Shown here: positions 16,081 to 25,302 of the stretch, one piece after another | Position numbering within the stretch: the first letter of the stretch is position 1 | Layout of the letters: the number at the start of each line of letters is the position of its first letter | Source: Streptomyces antioxidans | GTDB taxonomy: Bacteria; Actinomycetota; Actinomycetes; Streptomycetales; Streptomycetaceae | Assembly (NCBI RefSeq): GCF_000968685.2 | Contig: NZ_LAKD02000101.1 | Span: forward strand, 62,001-126,000 | Length of the DNA stretch: 64,000 nt | Direction of reading: 5' to 3' | Notes under the pieces: generated by a model | Databases searched by the model: none | Seen by the model: the letters and a program-made list of their open reading frames with translations, nothing else | Told to the model about the DNA's origin: nothing | Translations under genes and position numbers: made by a program

Positions 16081-16338
16081 ATGGACTGGCGTCACAACGC
16101 CGTTTGCCGCGAGGAAGACCCCGAGCTGTTCTTCCCCATCGGCAACACCGGTCCTGCGCTGCTGCAGATCGAGGAAGCCAAGGCCGTCTGCCGCCGCTGC
16201 CCCGTCATGGAGCAGTGCCTGCAGTGGGCGCTTGAGTCCGGCCAGGACTCCGGCGTCTGGGGTGGAATGAGCGAAGACGAGCGCCGCGCCATGAAGCGCC
16301 GTGCCGCTCGCAACCGGGCACGCAACGCCAGCGCCTGA
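16081..16338 (+). CDS. wblE: WhiB-like iron-sulphur transcription factor WblE
   Basis: An 85-residue Wbl protein. Four Cys (9, 37, 40, 46; AVCRRCPVMEQC) bind a [4Fe-4S] cluster, GVWGG forms the Wbl turn, and the tail (RRAMKRRAARNRARNASA) is the basic DNA-binding part. Wbl proteins work by binding region 4 of the principal sigma factor. The sequence and location next to a PdtaS-like kinase match WblE of streptomycetes and WhiB1 of mycobacteria (adjacent to pdtaS there too). ATG 16081 follows GGAGATGGAG; an upstream in-frame GTG at 16024 is less likely. A strong terminator follows. Confidence 0.92.
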   Translation: MDWRHNAVCREEDPELFFPIGNTGPALLQIEEAKAVCRRCPVMEQCLQWALESGQDSGVWGGMSEDERRAMKRRAARNRARNASA

Positions 16339-16406
16339 AGCCCGCACCCCGTGGCCCCCGAGCCGCAGCGCGTAGTAACCCCCATGCGCACAGCATCATG
16401 AGCTTT

Positions 16407-16435
16407 GAGCCCCGGACCGGATGGGTCCGGGGCTC
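16407..16435 (+). terminator. Hairpin terminator between wblE and the sensor kinase
   Basis: Perfect 12-bp arms (GAGCCCCGGACC) around a 5-base loop, 68 bases after wblE and 96 bases before the convergent kinase stop; it may serve both. Confidence 0.85.
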
Positions 16436-16531
16436 AGTGCTTTCCGGGCGCGCGTTCCATGCTCACTTTCCGGTCTCTTCACCATCCCGGTGACGACGCG
16501 GACACCCGATGACGACGCGGAAAACCGCACA

Positions 16532-18010
16532 TCAGTGCTTCTCCGCACCCACCGGGAAGTCCAGCATCACCCGGGTGCCGCGCTCCGGCGCGGGCAGCAT
16601 GTCGAACGTCCCGCCCAGCTCCCCCTCCACCAGGGTGCGGACGATCTGCAGCCCCAGGTTTCCGGCCCGCTGCGGGTCGAACCCCTCCGGCAGCCCGCGC
16701 CCGTCGTCCTGGACGACCACCACCAGCCGACTCTCCTCACCGCTGCCCCCGCGCACCGCCGAGACCTCGACCGTGCCCTGCTCCCCCGGCCCGAAGCCGT
16801 GCTCCAGCGCGTTCTGCAACACCTCGGTGAGGACCATGGACAGCGGGGTGGCCACCTCGGCGTCGAGGATGCCGAACCGCCCGGTGCGGCGGCCGGTCAC
16901 CTTGCCGGGCGCTATCTCGGCCACCATCGCCAGCACCCGGTCGGCTATGTCGTCGAACTCGACCCGCTCGTCGAGGTTCTGCGAAAGGGTCTCGTGGACG
17001 ATGGCGATCGAGCCGACCCTGCGCACCGCCTCGTTGAGCGCCTCCCGCCCCTGCGCCGAGTCCATCCGGCGGGCCTGGAGCCGCAACAGGGCAGCCACTG
17101 TCTGGAGGTTGTTCTTCACCCGGTGGTGGATCTCCCGGATGGTGGCGTCCTTGGTGATCAACTCGCGCTCGCGGCGGCGCAGTTCGGTGACGTCCCGCAG
17201 CAGCACCAGCGAGCCGATGTGCAGCCCCTTGGGCTTGAGCGGAATGGCCCGCAGCTGGATGACCCCGTCGCCGCCCTCGACCTCGAACTCCCTGGGCGCC
17301 CAGCCGCTGGCCAGTTTGACCAGCGCCTCGTCCACCGGGCCGCGCACCGGGGCGAGTTCGGCGGTGGTCCTGCCCAGGTGGTGGCCGACGAGATCGGCGG
17401 CGAGGCCCAGCCGGTGGTAGGCGGAGAGCGCGTTGGGGCTCGCGTACTGGACCACCCCGTCCGCGTCGAGCCGGATCAGCCCGTCGCCCGCGCGCGGTGA
17501 GGCGTCCATGTCGACCTGCTGGTTGGGGAACGGAAACGATCCCGCGGCGATCATCTGGGCGAGGTCGGACGCGCTCTGGAGATAGGTCAGCTCCAGTCGG
17601 CTGGGGGTCCGTACGGTCAGCAGATTGGTGTTCCGCGCGATCACGCCGAGGACCCGGCTCTCCCGCCGGACCGGGATGGACTCCACCCGGACCGGCACCT
17701 CCTCGCGCCACTCGGGGTCGCCCTCCCGGACGATCCGGCCCTCGTCCAGGGCGGCGTCCAGCATGGGGCGGCGGCCGCGGGGGACGAGATGGCCGACCAT
17801 GTCGTCCTGGTAGGAGGTGGGTCCGGTGTTCGGCCGCATCTGGGCCACGGAGACATAGCGGGTGCCGTCACTGGTGGGGACCCACAGCACCAGATCGGCG
17901 AACGAGAGGTCCGAGAGCAGCTGCCACTCCGAGACCAGCAGGTGCAGCCACTCGAGATCGGAATCGTCGAGTGCGGTGTGCTGGCGGACGAGGTCGTTCA
18001 TGGAGGGCAC
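16532..18010 (-). CDS. pdtaS: PdtaS-like sensor histidine kinase
   Basis: A soluble 492-residue sensor kinase: a GAF-type domain (residues about 30-150), a PAS domain (about 175-285, GLIRLDADGVVQYASPNALSAYHRLG), then the HisKA_2 phospho-acceptor IREIHHRVKNNLQTVAALLRLQ and a HATPase domain (EVLQNALEHGFG, DDGRGLPEGFD, GNLGLQIVRTLV). There are no membrane helices. The PdtaS/PdtaR system of mycobacteria signals to an RNA-binding ANTAR regulator; no response regulator gene lies in this window. ATG 18010 is used; ATG 18001 is possible. It lies next to wblE, matching the mycobacterial pdtaS-whiB1 order. Confidence 0.9.
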   Translation of the reverse strand: MPSMNDLVRQHTALDDSDLEWLHLLVSEWQLLSDLSFADLVLWVPTSDGTRYVSVAQMRPNTGPTSYQDDMVGHLVPRGRRPMLDAALDEGRIVREGDPEWREEVPVRVESIPVRRESRVLGVIARNTNLLTVRTPSRLELTYLQSASDLAQMIAAGSFPFPNQQVDMDASPRAGDGLIRLDADGVVQYASPNALSAYHRLGLAADLVGHHLGRTTAELAPVRGPVDEALVKLASGWAPREFEVEGGDGVIQLRAIPLKPKGLHIGSLVLLRDVTELRRRERELITKDATIREIHHRVKNNLQTVAALLRLQARRMDSAQGREALNEAVRRVGSIAIVHETLSQNLDERVEFDDIADRVLAMVAEIAPGKVTGRRTGRFGILDAEVATPLSMVLTEVLQNALEHGFGPGEQGTVEVSAVRGGSGEESRLVVVVQDDGRGLPEGFDPQRAGNLGLQIVRTLVEGELGGTFDMLPAPERGTRVMLDFPVGAEKH

Positions 18011-18297
18011 GTTGTGAGCCTACCCTCATCGGCCGATTAGCCTATTCGCGCATAAGCATGGACAGAGAGCAGTGGTCTAGTCCAGAATATCGAGCACTGC
18101 GATCTTCCGCTCTCCCCGCACAGGAGGGCGGATCGAGGGCCCCGGAGCGCTCTGCCCTGACTGCCCGGGAGCCCTCAGGTCGGCCGCTCGGCCGGCCCAA
18201 CTCCGGGCTGCGGTGCCGGGCGGGTTGAGGGTCCCGCCCTGGCGCCGCGGCCCGCGGGTATCACACAAGCGCTGCAAGGGTTACCAGGGCGCCAAAA

Positions 18298-18332
18298 GGG
18301 CTCCCGCGCCCCTCGGAGGGCGGCGGGAGCCC
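18298..18332 (-). terminator. Terminator of the das operon
   Basis: GGGCTCCCGC and its complement GCGGGAGCCC form a 10-bp stem 27 bases beyond the stop of the last gene of the dasA-to-SIS operon. The rest of the 348-base gap to the kinase gene holds only the kinase promoter. Confidence 0.75.
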
Positions 18333-18358
18333 ATCTTTCAGCGGGCCCGCCGCAGGGC

Positions 18359-19429
18359 TCAGCGGGTCTCCGTCACCTTCGCCAGCGCCCGCGGCGCGTC
18401 CGGGTCCTGCCCGCGCGCGATCGTCACCTCGTACGCCAGCATCTGCAGCGGCAGGATCTCCAGGATCGGCTGGACCTCCTCGGCGACCCCGTCCGTCGGC
18501 AGGGCGAACCCCGCCGAGGCCCGCTCCACCTCTGCCGCGCCGCCGATGACGACGAGGTCCGCGCCCCGGCCGCGCAGCCGCTCCAGGACCGGCCGCAGCG
18601 CCTGGCCGCCCTTGCCCTCGGTGACGATGGCGATCACCGGCGAGATGTTGTCGACCATGGCCAGCGGGCCGTGCAGCAGATCGGCGCCGGAGTAGGAGAG
18701 CGCCGGGATGTAGCTGGTCTCCATCAGCTTCAGGGCGGCTTCCTTGGCGGTCGGATAGCCGTAGCCCCGGGAGGTGAGGACCATCCGCTCGGCGAAGCGG
18801 TAGCGCGCCGCGAGCTGCCGGACCTCGTCCTGGCGGTCGAGGATCTGCTGGGCGAGGTCGGGCAGCACCTTGGCGGCCGCGCCGTCGCCGCCGCGCAGCC
18901 CCTCCACGAAGAGGTAGAGGGCGAGCAGTTCGGCGGTGTAGGTCTTGGTCGCGGGCAGCGCCTTCTCCGGCCCGGCCAGGACGTCGACGTGGAATTCGGA
19001 GACGGCCGCGAGCGGCGAGTCGGCGTTGTTGGTCACCGCGAGGGTGATCGCACCGGCCGCGCGGGCGGCCTCGGTGGACGACACCAGGTCCGGGGAGCCG
19101 CCGGACTGGCTGACGGTGATCACCAGGACGTCGGTGAGGTCAGGCCGCGCGCCGTACGCGGTGGTGGTGGACATGGAGGTCAGCCCGCACGGCTTGCCCA
19201 GCAACACTTCGAGCAGGTACTTGGCGTACAGCGCCGCGTTGTCCGAGGTGCCCCGGGCGGTGAGCAGGACGAAGCGCGGGTTGCGGGCGGCGATCCGCTC
19301 CGCGACCTCGCGGATCCTCGGGGCGCCCTGCTCGAGGATGCGGCGCAGCACGGCGGGCTGCTCGGCCATCTCGCCGGACATGATCCGGCCCGGCTGGTCG
19401 CTGCGCTGGGCCGTCGTCGTGGCGGACAT
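18359..19429 (-). CDS. Double SIS-domain sugar-phosphate isomerase/deaminase (NagB-II/GlmS-like)
   Basis: A 356-residue protein with two SIS domains, like the isomerase half of GlmS without the amidotransferase domain. SIS 1 carries RGTSDNAALYAKYLLE and VSQSGGSPDLVSS; SIS 2 carries TSRGYGYPTAKEAALKLMET and HGPLAMVD. It probably deaminates or isomerises glucosamine-6-phosphate, the last step in using imported chitobiose, which fits its place as the last gene of the das operon. ATG 19429 follows GGAGG; the frame extends to 19504 but overlaps the upstream gene and lacks a ribosome site. It lies in the place where S. coelicolor has its nagB locus; exact orthology unverified. Confidence 0.85.
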   Translation of the reverse strand: MSATTTAQRSDQPGRIMSGEMAEQPAVLRRILEQGAPRIREVAERIAARNPRFVLLTARGTSDNAALYAKYLLEVLLGKPCGLTSMSTTTAYGARPDLTDVLVITVSQSGGSPDLVSSTEAARAAGAITLAVTNNADSPLAAVSEFHVDVLAGPEKALPATKTYTAELLALYLFVEGLRGGDGAAAKVLPDLAQQILDRQDEVRQLAARYRFAERMVLTSRGYGYPTAKEAALKLMETSYIPALSYSGADLLHGPLAMVDNISPVIAIVTEGKGGQALRPVLERLRGRGADLVVIGGAAEVERASAGFALPTDGVAEEVQPILEILPLQMLAYEVTIARGQDPDAPRALAKVTETR

Positions 19430-19484
19430 GCTGGGTGCCTCCAGGTGGCTAAAGTGCCGGGCTGGGCCGAGGGGGCTGAGGAGT

Positions 19485-21044
19485 TCAGTCCCCGAGGTGG
19501 TCACCGGCGCCGTTGCCGACGATCACTTCCGCGGCCGCCCGTCCACACACCCGGGCGGCGCCGTGGGTCGCGATGTGCAGCGCCCCGGCGGGCGGCGCCT
19601 GGGGCACCCCCATCTCCACGACGACCGTCTCCGGCCGGGCGGTGAGCAGGGCGTCCAGCGCGTCGGCCATCCAGGGGTGGCGGTGGACATCGCGGACCAC
19701 AGCGACGATCCTACGGTCCCCCGCGGTGTCGAGCACATTTTCGATCAGGCCCTGGACGCCCAGGGTGTCGGTGTCCTGCCGCCCGTAGGTGGCGGCCCCG
19801 GTACCGGGGCGCAGCCGGGCCAGTTCGGCGCCGACGCCCCAGGGGGTCTCGTCGCCGACGGCGATGTTGGCCGCCGGGGTGAAGGCGGCCACATAGGCGG
19901 GTCCGGTCACCGGCTCGTACGGGGTCCCAGCCGGGGTGACCCTGAGCGCCCGGCGCGCGGCGGCGAGCCCGACCCCCGCGGCGGGCTCGATGCCGTGCGC
20001 GGCGCGCGGTCCTCCGGAGCGCCGTGTCCACTCCCCCAGGGCGCGCACCCGCGCCGCCGCCCCGGCCAGCCGCTCCTCCGCCAGCCGCCCCTCGATGACG
20101 GCGGTGACCAGCGCATTGCGCAGCCGCAGCACGGTGTCCTCGTCGGCGAGTCCGCCGCCCACGCAGATGGCGTCGGCGCCCGCGGCGATGGCCAGGACGC
20201 TGCCGCGTTCGATGCCGTACGCGTCGGCGATGGCCCGCATCTCCATGCCGTCGGTGACGATCAGCCCGTCGAAGCCGAGTCCGCCGTCGGCCACCGGCCG
20301 GCGCAGCAGGCCGTGCAGCGCGGCGGGGCTGAGGGTGGCGGGCAGGTCGGGGTCGAGCGCGGGCAGCAGGATGTGCGCGCTCATCACGGCCTTGGTCCCG
20401 GCGGCGACGGCGGCGCGGAAGGGCACCAGTTCGCGGCCGGTCAGGGTGTCGAGCCCGGCGTCGATGCGCGGCAGGGCGTGGTGGGAGTCGACGGCGGTGT
20501 CGCCGTGGCCGGGGAAGTGCTTGGTGCAGGCGGCCACCCCGGCGCCCTGAAGGCCCTCGACGTACGCGGCGGTGTGCCGGGCGACGAGCTCCGGCTCGGC
20601 ACCGAAGGAGCGCACGCCGATGACGGGGTTGTCGGGGTTGGAGTTGACGTCGGCGGACGGCGCCCAGTTGAGGTTGACGCCGCACTCGGCGAGGCGGCGG
20701 CCCAGTTCGCGGGCGACGGCGCGGGTCAGCTCCGGGTCGTCGACGGCGCCGAGCGCCAGATTGCCGGGGAAGGAGGAGCCGGTGCGGACCTCGAGCCGGG
20801 TGACATCGCCGCCCTCCTCGTCGATGGCCACCAGGACGTCGTCACGTTCGGCGCGCAGCTGGGCGGTGAGGGCGCCCAGCTGCTCGGGGGTGGCGATGTT
20901 CCGGCCGAACAGGCCGACGGAGGCAAGCCCCTCGCCGAGCCGCCGCAGCACCCAGTCCGGGGCGGTGGTGCCGGTGAAGCCGGGCTGGAGGACGGTGAGC
21001 GCGTCACGGGTCAGGGTGGCCGAGTCGTGTGCCAGGGTCGTCAT
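19485..21044 (-). CDS. NagZ-like beta-N-acetylhexosaminidase (GH3)
   Basis: A cytosolic glycoside hydrolase family 3 enzyme, 519 residues, with no signal peptide. The NagZ signature KHFPGHGDTAVDSHHALP carries the Asp-His acid/base dyad, and IVTDGMEMRAI holds the nucleophile Asp. A C-terminal domain of about 170 residues extends beyond the catalytic barrel. It should split N-acetylglucosamine from chitobiose or chito-oligomers brought in by DasABC. It starts nine bases after the dasC stop, so it belongs to the das operon (dasD-like position). Amino-sugar specificity is inferred from motif and context. Confidence 0.9.
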   Translation of the reverse strand: MTTLAHDSATLTRDALTVLQPGFTGTTAPDWVLRRLGEGLASVGLFGRNIATPEQLGALTAQLRAERDDVLVAIDEEGGDVTRLEVRTGSSFPGNLALGAVDDPELTRAVARELGRRLAECGVNLNWAPSADVNSNPDNPVIGVRSFGAEPELVARHTAAYVEGLQGAGVAACTKHFPGHGDTAVDSHHALPRIDAGLDTLTGRELVPFRAAVAAGTKAVMSAHILLPALDPDLPATLSPAALHGLLRRPVADGGLGFDGLIVTDGMEMRAIADAYGIERGSVLAIAAGADAICVGGGLADEDTVLRLRNALVTAVIEGRLAEERLAGAAARVRALGEWTRRSGGPRAAHGIEPAAGVGLAAARRALRVTPAGTPYEPVTGPAYVAAFTPAANIAVGDETPWGVGAELARLRPGTGAATYGRQDTDTLGVQGLIENVLDTAGDRRIVAVVRDVHRHPWMADALDALLTARPETVVVEMGVPQAPPAGALHIATHGAARVCGRAAAEVIVGNGAGDHLGD

Positions 21045-21053
21045 AAACCGGGA

Positions 21054-21884
21054 TCATCCCTTCACAGCGCCGGAAGTGAGCCCACCGACCGCCTTGCGTT
21101 GCAGAAACAGGAACAGGAGGAGGATCGGGATGGCGAACAGCGACGCCGCAGCCATGGTGGCACCCCAGTCGTCGCCGAAGGCGGTCTGGAAGCTGGACAG
21201 CCACAGCGGAAGCGTCTGGGCGCCCGGGTCCTTGTTCAGGATGAGCACGAGCGGGAATTCGTTCCAGGCCGTGATGAAGCCGAAGAGCGAGGTGGCCATC
21301 AGACCGGGGGCGAGCAGCGGGAAGATCACCCGGATGAACGCCTGCGGACGGGTGCAGCCGTCCACCATCGCCGACTCCTCCAGCTCCTTGGGGATCGCGG
21401 CCACAAAGGCGCGGAGCGTGAGGATGGTGAAGGGCAGCACCATGACCATGTAGAAGAGGGTCAGCGGAAGCAGGCTGTTCAGCATGTCGCCGTCGCGCAC
21501 CAGCATGTAGATGGCGATGACCAGGACCTCCCAGGGCGCCATCTGCGCGATCATGAAGGTCAGCAGGAAGCCGCGGCGCCCCTTGAACCGCATCCGGGCC
21601 AGGGCGAACGAGGCGAGCAGCGCGATCAGCAGGGAGAGACCGACCGCCGAGAGGGTGACGATGAACGAGTTGCCCACCAGGGTCCAGAAGTTCTCGGCGT
21701 CCATGGCCTTCTGGAAGTGTTCGAGGGTGGCTCCGGTCGGGAACCACACCGGGTCCTCGGAGATGATGTCCGAGGTCGGCTTGAGGGCCGTGGTGAACAT
21801 CCAGTAGACGGGGAACACGAAGCCGAGAAAGAGCACGACGGCGGTCGCGTTGGGCCACAGCCGGGCGAGCGGCGAGCGCTTCAC
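21054..21884 (-). CDS. dasC: Chitobiose ABC transporter permease DasC
   Basis: Inner-membrane permease of a carbohydrate (CUT1) ABC importer, 276 residues with six membrane helices. The EAA motif that contacts the ATPase is ELEESAMVDGCTRPQAFIRVIFPLLAPG. GTG 21884 overlaps the dasB stop (GTGA). It works with DasA and DasB. No ATPase gene is present here; streptomycetes use the shared MsiK ATPase encoded elsewhere, which is expected for this family. Confidence 0.93.
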   Translation of the reverse strand: MKRSPLARLWPNATAVVLFLGFVFPVYWMFTTALKPTSDIISEDPVWFPTGATLEHFQKAMDAENFWTLVGNSFIVTLSAVGLSLLIALLASFALARMRFKGRRGFLLTFMIAQMAPWEVLVIAIYMLVRDGDMLNSLLPLTLFYMVMVLPFTILTLRAFVAAIPKELEESAMVDGCTRPQAFIRVIFPLLAPGLMATSLFGFITAWNEFPLVLILNKDPGAQTLPLWLSSFQTAFGDDWGATMAAASLFAIPILLLFLFLQRKAVGGLTSGAVKG

Positions 21885-22882
21885 AGCTCGTCCTCCTCTT
21901 GCCTGAGCACGATCCGGAGGTAGTAGGAGGTCAGCGCCAGCAGGACCACGATGGTCAGCAACGAGATCGCGGCGCCCATCCCGTAGTGCTGGTTGCCGAC
22001 GCCCTCGACGAAGGCGTAGACGGGCAGGGTCTCGGTGAGCCGGTCGGGGCCGCCCTCGTTGATCGCGAAGACCTGGGTGAACGCCTTGAAGACCCAGATG
22101 ACTTCGAGGAACGTCGTGGCCAGCAGGAACGGCTTGAGGAAGGGGAAGGTCACCGAGGTGAAGCTCTTCCAGCCGCCGGCGCCGTCGAGCGCGGCCGCCT
22201 CGTAGAGCTCGCCGGGGATGGTGGTGGTCGCGGCGTAGAGGTTGATCGCCACGAAGGGGATCGACCCCCAGACGATCAGCACGGTGATGACGAAGAACGT
22301 GGAGAACTGGCCGCCGGTCCAGTTGTAGTGCGCCATGGAGTGCCAGCCGAGCGCGTCCAGCACCCAGTTGACCACTCCGAAGCGGGTGGCGAAGAGCCAC
22401 TGGAAGACGGTGGTCGCGGCGATCGTCGGCATGGCCCAGGTGAGCACGAGACCGATCGAGAGCAGCAGCCGCATCTTGCTGCCGAGGCGGGCCAGCAGCA
22501 GTCCGATCAGGGTGCCAAGCAGCATGATCAGCACCACGTTGACCGTGGTGAAGATCACCGACCGCAGGGTGACCCGCCAGAAGTCCTCGCTGGTCAGCGC
22601 CTCGCGGTAGTTGTCGACCCCGTTCCACTCGGTGAGGTGCTGGATCAGCTGCCGCATATTGAGGTTCTGGAACGACAGCAGGCCGTTCTTGACCAGCGGC
22701 CAGCCCAGCAGCACGGCGGTCACCGCCAGCGCCGGCACCAGCAGGAGGTACGGGACGGCGCCGAGCAGCCGTGCGCCCCCGCGGGCGCCCGGGGCCGGGC
22801 GGCGGGGGCCCGGCGGCGCCCCGCCCCGGCGGACCCCGGCCGCCGCCGGGCCGGGGTCCTGGCGTTCGGTCGCTACCGACAT
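21881..22882 (-). CDS. dasB: Chitobiose ABC transporter permease DasB
   Basis: First permease of the das importer, 333 residues. It has a Pro/Gly/Arg-rich cytoplasmic start (about 40 residues), then six membrane helices, with the EAA loop ELYEAAALDGAGGWKSFTSVTFP. ATG 22882 lies six bases before... the dasA stop region, with AGGAG 11 bases upstream; a TTG at 22891 overlapping the dasA stop is the alternative start. It is coupled to dasC by a four-base overlap. Confidence 0.92.
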   Translation of the reverse strand: MSVATERQDPGPAAAGVRRGGAPPGPRRPAPGARGGARLLGAVPYLLLVPALAVTAVLLGWPLVKNGLLSFQNLNMRQLIQHLTEWNGVDNYREALTSEDFWRVTLRSVIFTTVNVVLIMLLGTLIGLLLARLGSKMRLLLSIGLVLTWAMPTIAATTVFQWLFATRFGVVNWVLDALGWHSMAHYNWTGGQFSTFFVITVLIVWGSIPFVAINLYAATTTIPGELYEAAALDGAGGWKSFTSVTFPFLKPFLLATTFLEVIWVFKAFTQVFAINEGGPDRLTETLPVYAFVEGVGNQHYGMGAAISLLTIVVLLALTSYYLRIVLRQEEDEL

Positions 22883-22887
22883 CGGGC

Positions 22888-24159
22888 TCAACGCTCCTGG
22901 CTGAGGCGCTTGTTCAGCTCGCCCTCGACCGACTTGGCCGCCTCGGCGGGCGACTTACCGGTGAGCACGGCGGTCATATAGGTCTTGACGGGGTTCGGGG
23001 CGTTCTCCACCGCGGCCCATTCGGGGATCAGTGGGGTGGTGCCGCCGGTCGCGGCGGCCGGGGCGGCCGCCTGTGCGGCAGGGTTGCCCTTGAGCCGCGC
23101 CTGGAGCGACTCCTTGTTGGGGATGACGCCGCCCTCCTTGGCAAGCTGTCCCTCGTAGGTGTCATTCAGCGCGATCTTCAGGAACTCCTTGGCCAGTTCC
23201 TGCTTCTCGCTGCCCGCGGCGATCGCGAGGTTGGAGCCGCCGAGGAAGACCCCTTCCGGCTTGCCCGCGGTCTCGCCCGGGATGGTGAAGTAGCCGATGT
23301 CCTTCTCGATCTTCGGGTTGGCCTTGATCGAGAGAGCGGCCTCCCAGCCCATGCCGATGAACGCGCCGGTCTTGCCCTTGGCGAAGACCTCGGCTTGCTG
23401 CGGGGTGGCCTCGTCCTTGTCCTTGGGGGCGTCGCTGAAGGACTGGTACTGCTTGTAGATGTCCATGGCCTTGCCGACCTTGGGGTCGGCGAGGTTGGAG
23501 ACCCACTTGTCGCCGTCCTTCTTCACCAGGTCGGCGCCGGTGCCGACGGTCAGCCCGTCGAAGAAGTACCAGTTCTGGCCCGGCAGGTAGATGGGCTCGG
23601 CGTCGGTCTTCTTCTGGATGGTGTCGAGGTCCTTGAAGAACTCGGTACGGGTCTTGGGGGTGTCCTTGATCCCGGCTTCGGCCCAGATCTTCTTGTTGTA
23701 GAGGACGACCCGGTTGACCACGTACCACGGCGCGGCGTACTGCTTGCCGTCGTAGACCGAGGAGTCGTTCATCGACTTCGACCAGTCGGCGCCGATCGAC
23801 TTCTTCAGGTCATCGAGTTCGGCCAGGCCGCCGGTCTCCGCGTAGGCGGGGGTCTGGGTGTTGCCGATCTCCAGCACATCCGGCGGGTCGGATTCCGAGA
23901 GCGCCGTGGTCACCTTCTGCTGAATGCCGTTCCACTGCTGGATCTCCAGCTTCAGCTTGGCGCCCGTCTTCTTCTCGAAAGCGGCCTTGACATCCTTCGT
24001 CCAGCCGTCCGGCGTGGAGCCGTCCATCGCCCAGACGGTGAGCGTCTGCCCCTTAAAGCCGTCCGCTCCGGCCTTGTTGTCATCGCCGTCGGACCCACAG
24101 GCCGCGACGGATACCAGCATTGCCGCGACACCCGTCGCCGCTATGAGCCCACGCTTCAC
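22888..24159 (-). CDS. dasA: Chitobiose-binding lipoprotein DasA
   Basis: Extracellular sugar-binding lipoprotein of an ABC importer, 423 residues. The signal peptide ends in the lipobox SVAAC (Cys21), anchoring it to the outer face of the membrane. The SBP_bac_1 fold follows (LTVWAMDGSTPDGWTKDVKAAF, then PPDVLEIGNTQTPAYA and GAFIGMGWEAAL). In S. coelicolor DasA binds chitobiose and links chitin use to development. GTG 24159 follows GAGGAG with 8-base spacing. Two DasR-type sites lie upstream, so repression by DasR is strongly expected. Confidence 0.95.
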   Translation of the reverse strand: MKRGLIAATGVAAMLVSVAACGSDGDDNKAGADGFKGQTLTVWAMDGSTPDGWTKDVKAAFEKKTGAKLKLEIQQWNGIQQKVTTALSESDPPDVLEIGNTQTPAYAETGGLAELDDLKKSIGADWSKSMNDSSVYDGKQYAAPWYVVNRVVLYNKKIWAEAGIKDTPKTRTEFFKDLDTIQKKTDAEPIYLPGQNWYFFDGLTVGTGADLVKKDGDKWVSNLADPKVGKAMDIYKQYQSFSDAPKDKDEATPQQAEVFAKGKTGAFIGMGWEAALSIKANPKIEKDIGYFTIPGETAGKPEGVFLGGSNLAIAAGSEKQELAKEFLKIALNDTYEGQLAKEGGVIPNKESLQARLKGNPAAQAAAPAAATGGTTPLIPEWAAVENAPNPVKTYMTAVLTGKSPAEAAKSVEGELNKRLSQER

Positions 24160-24194
24160 AGCACACTCTCCTCAGAAGGCCGGATCAGCGGTTT

Positions 24195-24210
24195 AATGGT
24201 CCAGACCAGT
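24195..24210. promoter_or_regulatory. DasR-responsive element (dre) 1 upstream of dasA
   Basis: AATGGTCCAGACCAGT differs at only a few positions from the 16-bp dre consensus (ACTGGTCTAGACCAGT type). It lies 36 bases before the dasA start. Confidence 0.85.
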
Positions 24211-24219
24211 GCCCTGCAC

Positions 24220-24235
24220 TTTGGCCTAGACCTTT
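24220..24235. promoter_or_regulatory. Weaker second dre upstream of dasA
   Basis: TTTGGCCTAGACCTTT matches the dre consensus at 11 of 16 positions, with an intact GGCCTAGACC core, 25 bases from the first site. Paired sites are known at the S. coelicolor dasA promoter. Confidence 0.6.
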
Positions 24236-24423
24236 TGGGGTGTCAAGGGTGTATAAGAGTCACCGGAGGCTCCGTTACCGGACCGACACTTCCCGACATC
24301 CGGACCGGCGGACCGCCCGGAGCCGGGGCCGTGCCACGATGTGAGGCGCTGGATACTTCAGAAGACCGGTGACGGCGGTGGACGCCGGTGACGGCAGCGG
24401 ACCAGGAGTCGGAAGGGCGCGCG

Positions 24424-25218
24424 ATGGACACCGAGGGGGCAACGGCGGCAGCGGCGGCCACGACGACGGCCGAGAGCGACGGCAACGGCTCCAATGGGAC
24501 ACGCACCGCGCGCGTCCCGAAGTACTACCGCCTCAAGCGCCACTTGCTGGAGATGACCGAGACCCTGCCACCGGGCAACCCGGTCCCGCCGGAGCGCACC
24601 CTGGCCGCGGAGTTCGACACCTCGCGCACCACCGTGCGCCAGGCACTCCAGGAGCTGGTCGTCGAGGGGCGCCTGGAGCGGATCCAGGGCAAGGGCACCT
24701 TCGTGGCCAAGCCCAAGGTCTCCCAGGCGCTGCAACTCACCTCGTACACCGAGGACATGAAGGCCCAGGGCCTGGAGCCCACCTCCCAGCTGCTGGACAT
24801 CGGCTATGTCACCGCCGACGACCGGCTCTCCGGACTGCTGGACATCGCCACCGGTGGGCGGGTGCTGCGCATCGAGCGGCTGCGACTGGCCAGCGGTGAG
24901 CCGATGGCGATCGAGACCACCCATCTGTCGGCCAAGCGCTTCCCCGCGCTGCGCCGCAGCCTGGTGAAGTACACCTCGCTCTACACGGCGCTGGCCGAGG
25001 TGTACGACGTCCGGCTGGCCGAGGCCGAGGAGACCATCGAGACCTCGCTGGCCACCCCGCGCGAAGCGGGGCTGCTGGGCACCGATGTGGGGCTGCCGAT
25101 GCTGATGCTCTCGCGGCACTCGCGGGACGCGTCCGGGGAGCCGGTGGAGTGGGTGCGGTCGGTCTACCGCGGGGACCGTTACAAGTTCGTGGCGCGCCTG
25201 CAGCGCCCGAACGGCTGA
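24424..25218 (+). CDS. dasR: DasR, GntR/HutC-family global repressor of amino-sugar metabolism
   Basis: A 264-residue regulator: an Ala/Thr-rich tail of about 38 residues, a GntR winged helix (VPPERTLAAEFDTSRTTVRQ, QALQELVVEGRLERIQGKGT) and a UTRA effector domain (TSYTEDMKAQGLEPTSQLLD onward). It senses glucosamine-6-phosphate and N-acetylglucosamine-6-phosphate and represses chitin, amino-sugar and antibiotic genes. The body matches the S. coelicolor protein closely as I remember it. ATG 24424 has GGAAGGG upstream; a GTG at 24388 is an alternative. It is divergent from dasA. Confidence 0.95.
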   Translation: MDTEGATAAAAATTTAESDGNGSNGTRTARVPKYYRLKRHLLEMTETLPPGNPVPPERTLAAEFDTSRTTVRQALQELVVEGRLERIQGKGTFVAKPKVSQALQLTSYTEDMKAQGLEPTSQLLDIGYVTADDRLSGLLDIATGGRVLRIERLRLASGEPMAIETTHLSAKRFPALRRSLVKYTSLYTALAEVYDVRLAEAEETIETSLATPREAGLLGTDVGLPMLMLSRHSRDASGEPVEWVRSVYRGDRYKFVARLQRPNG

Positions 25219-25302
25219 CCGGCTTTCTTTCTCATACCGATATACGGACGGGTAGTGACGGACGCCCGGCCCCGGGCTTAGATTTCCTGCGCATTACACA
25301 AA

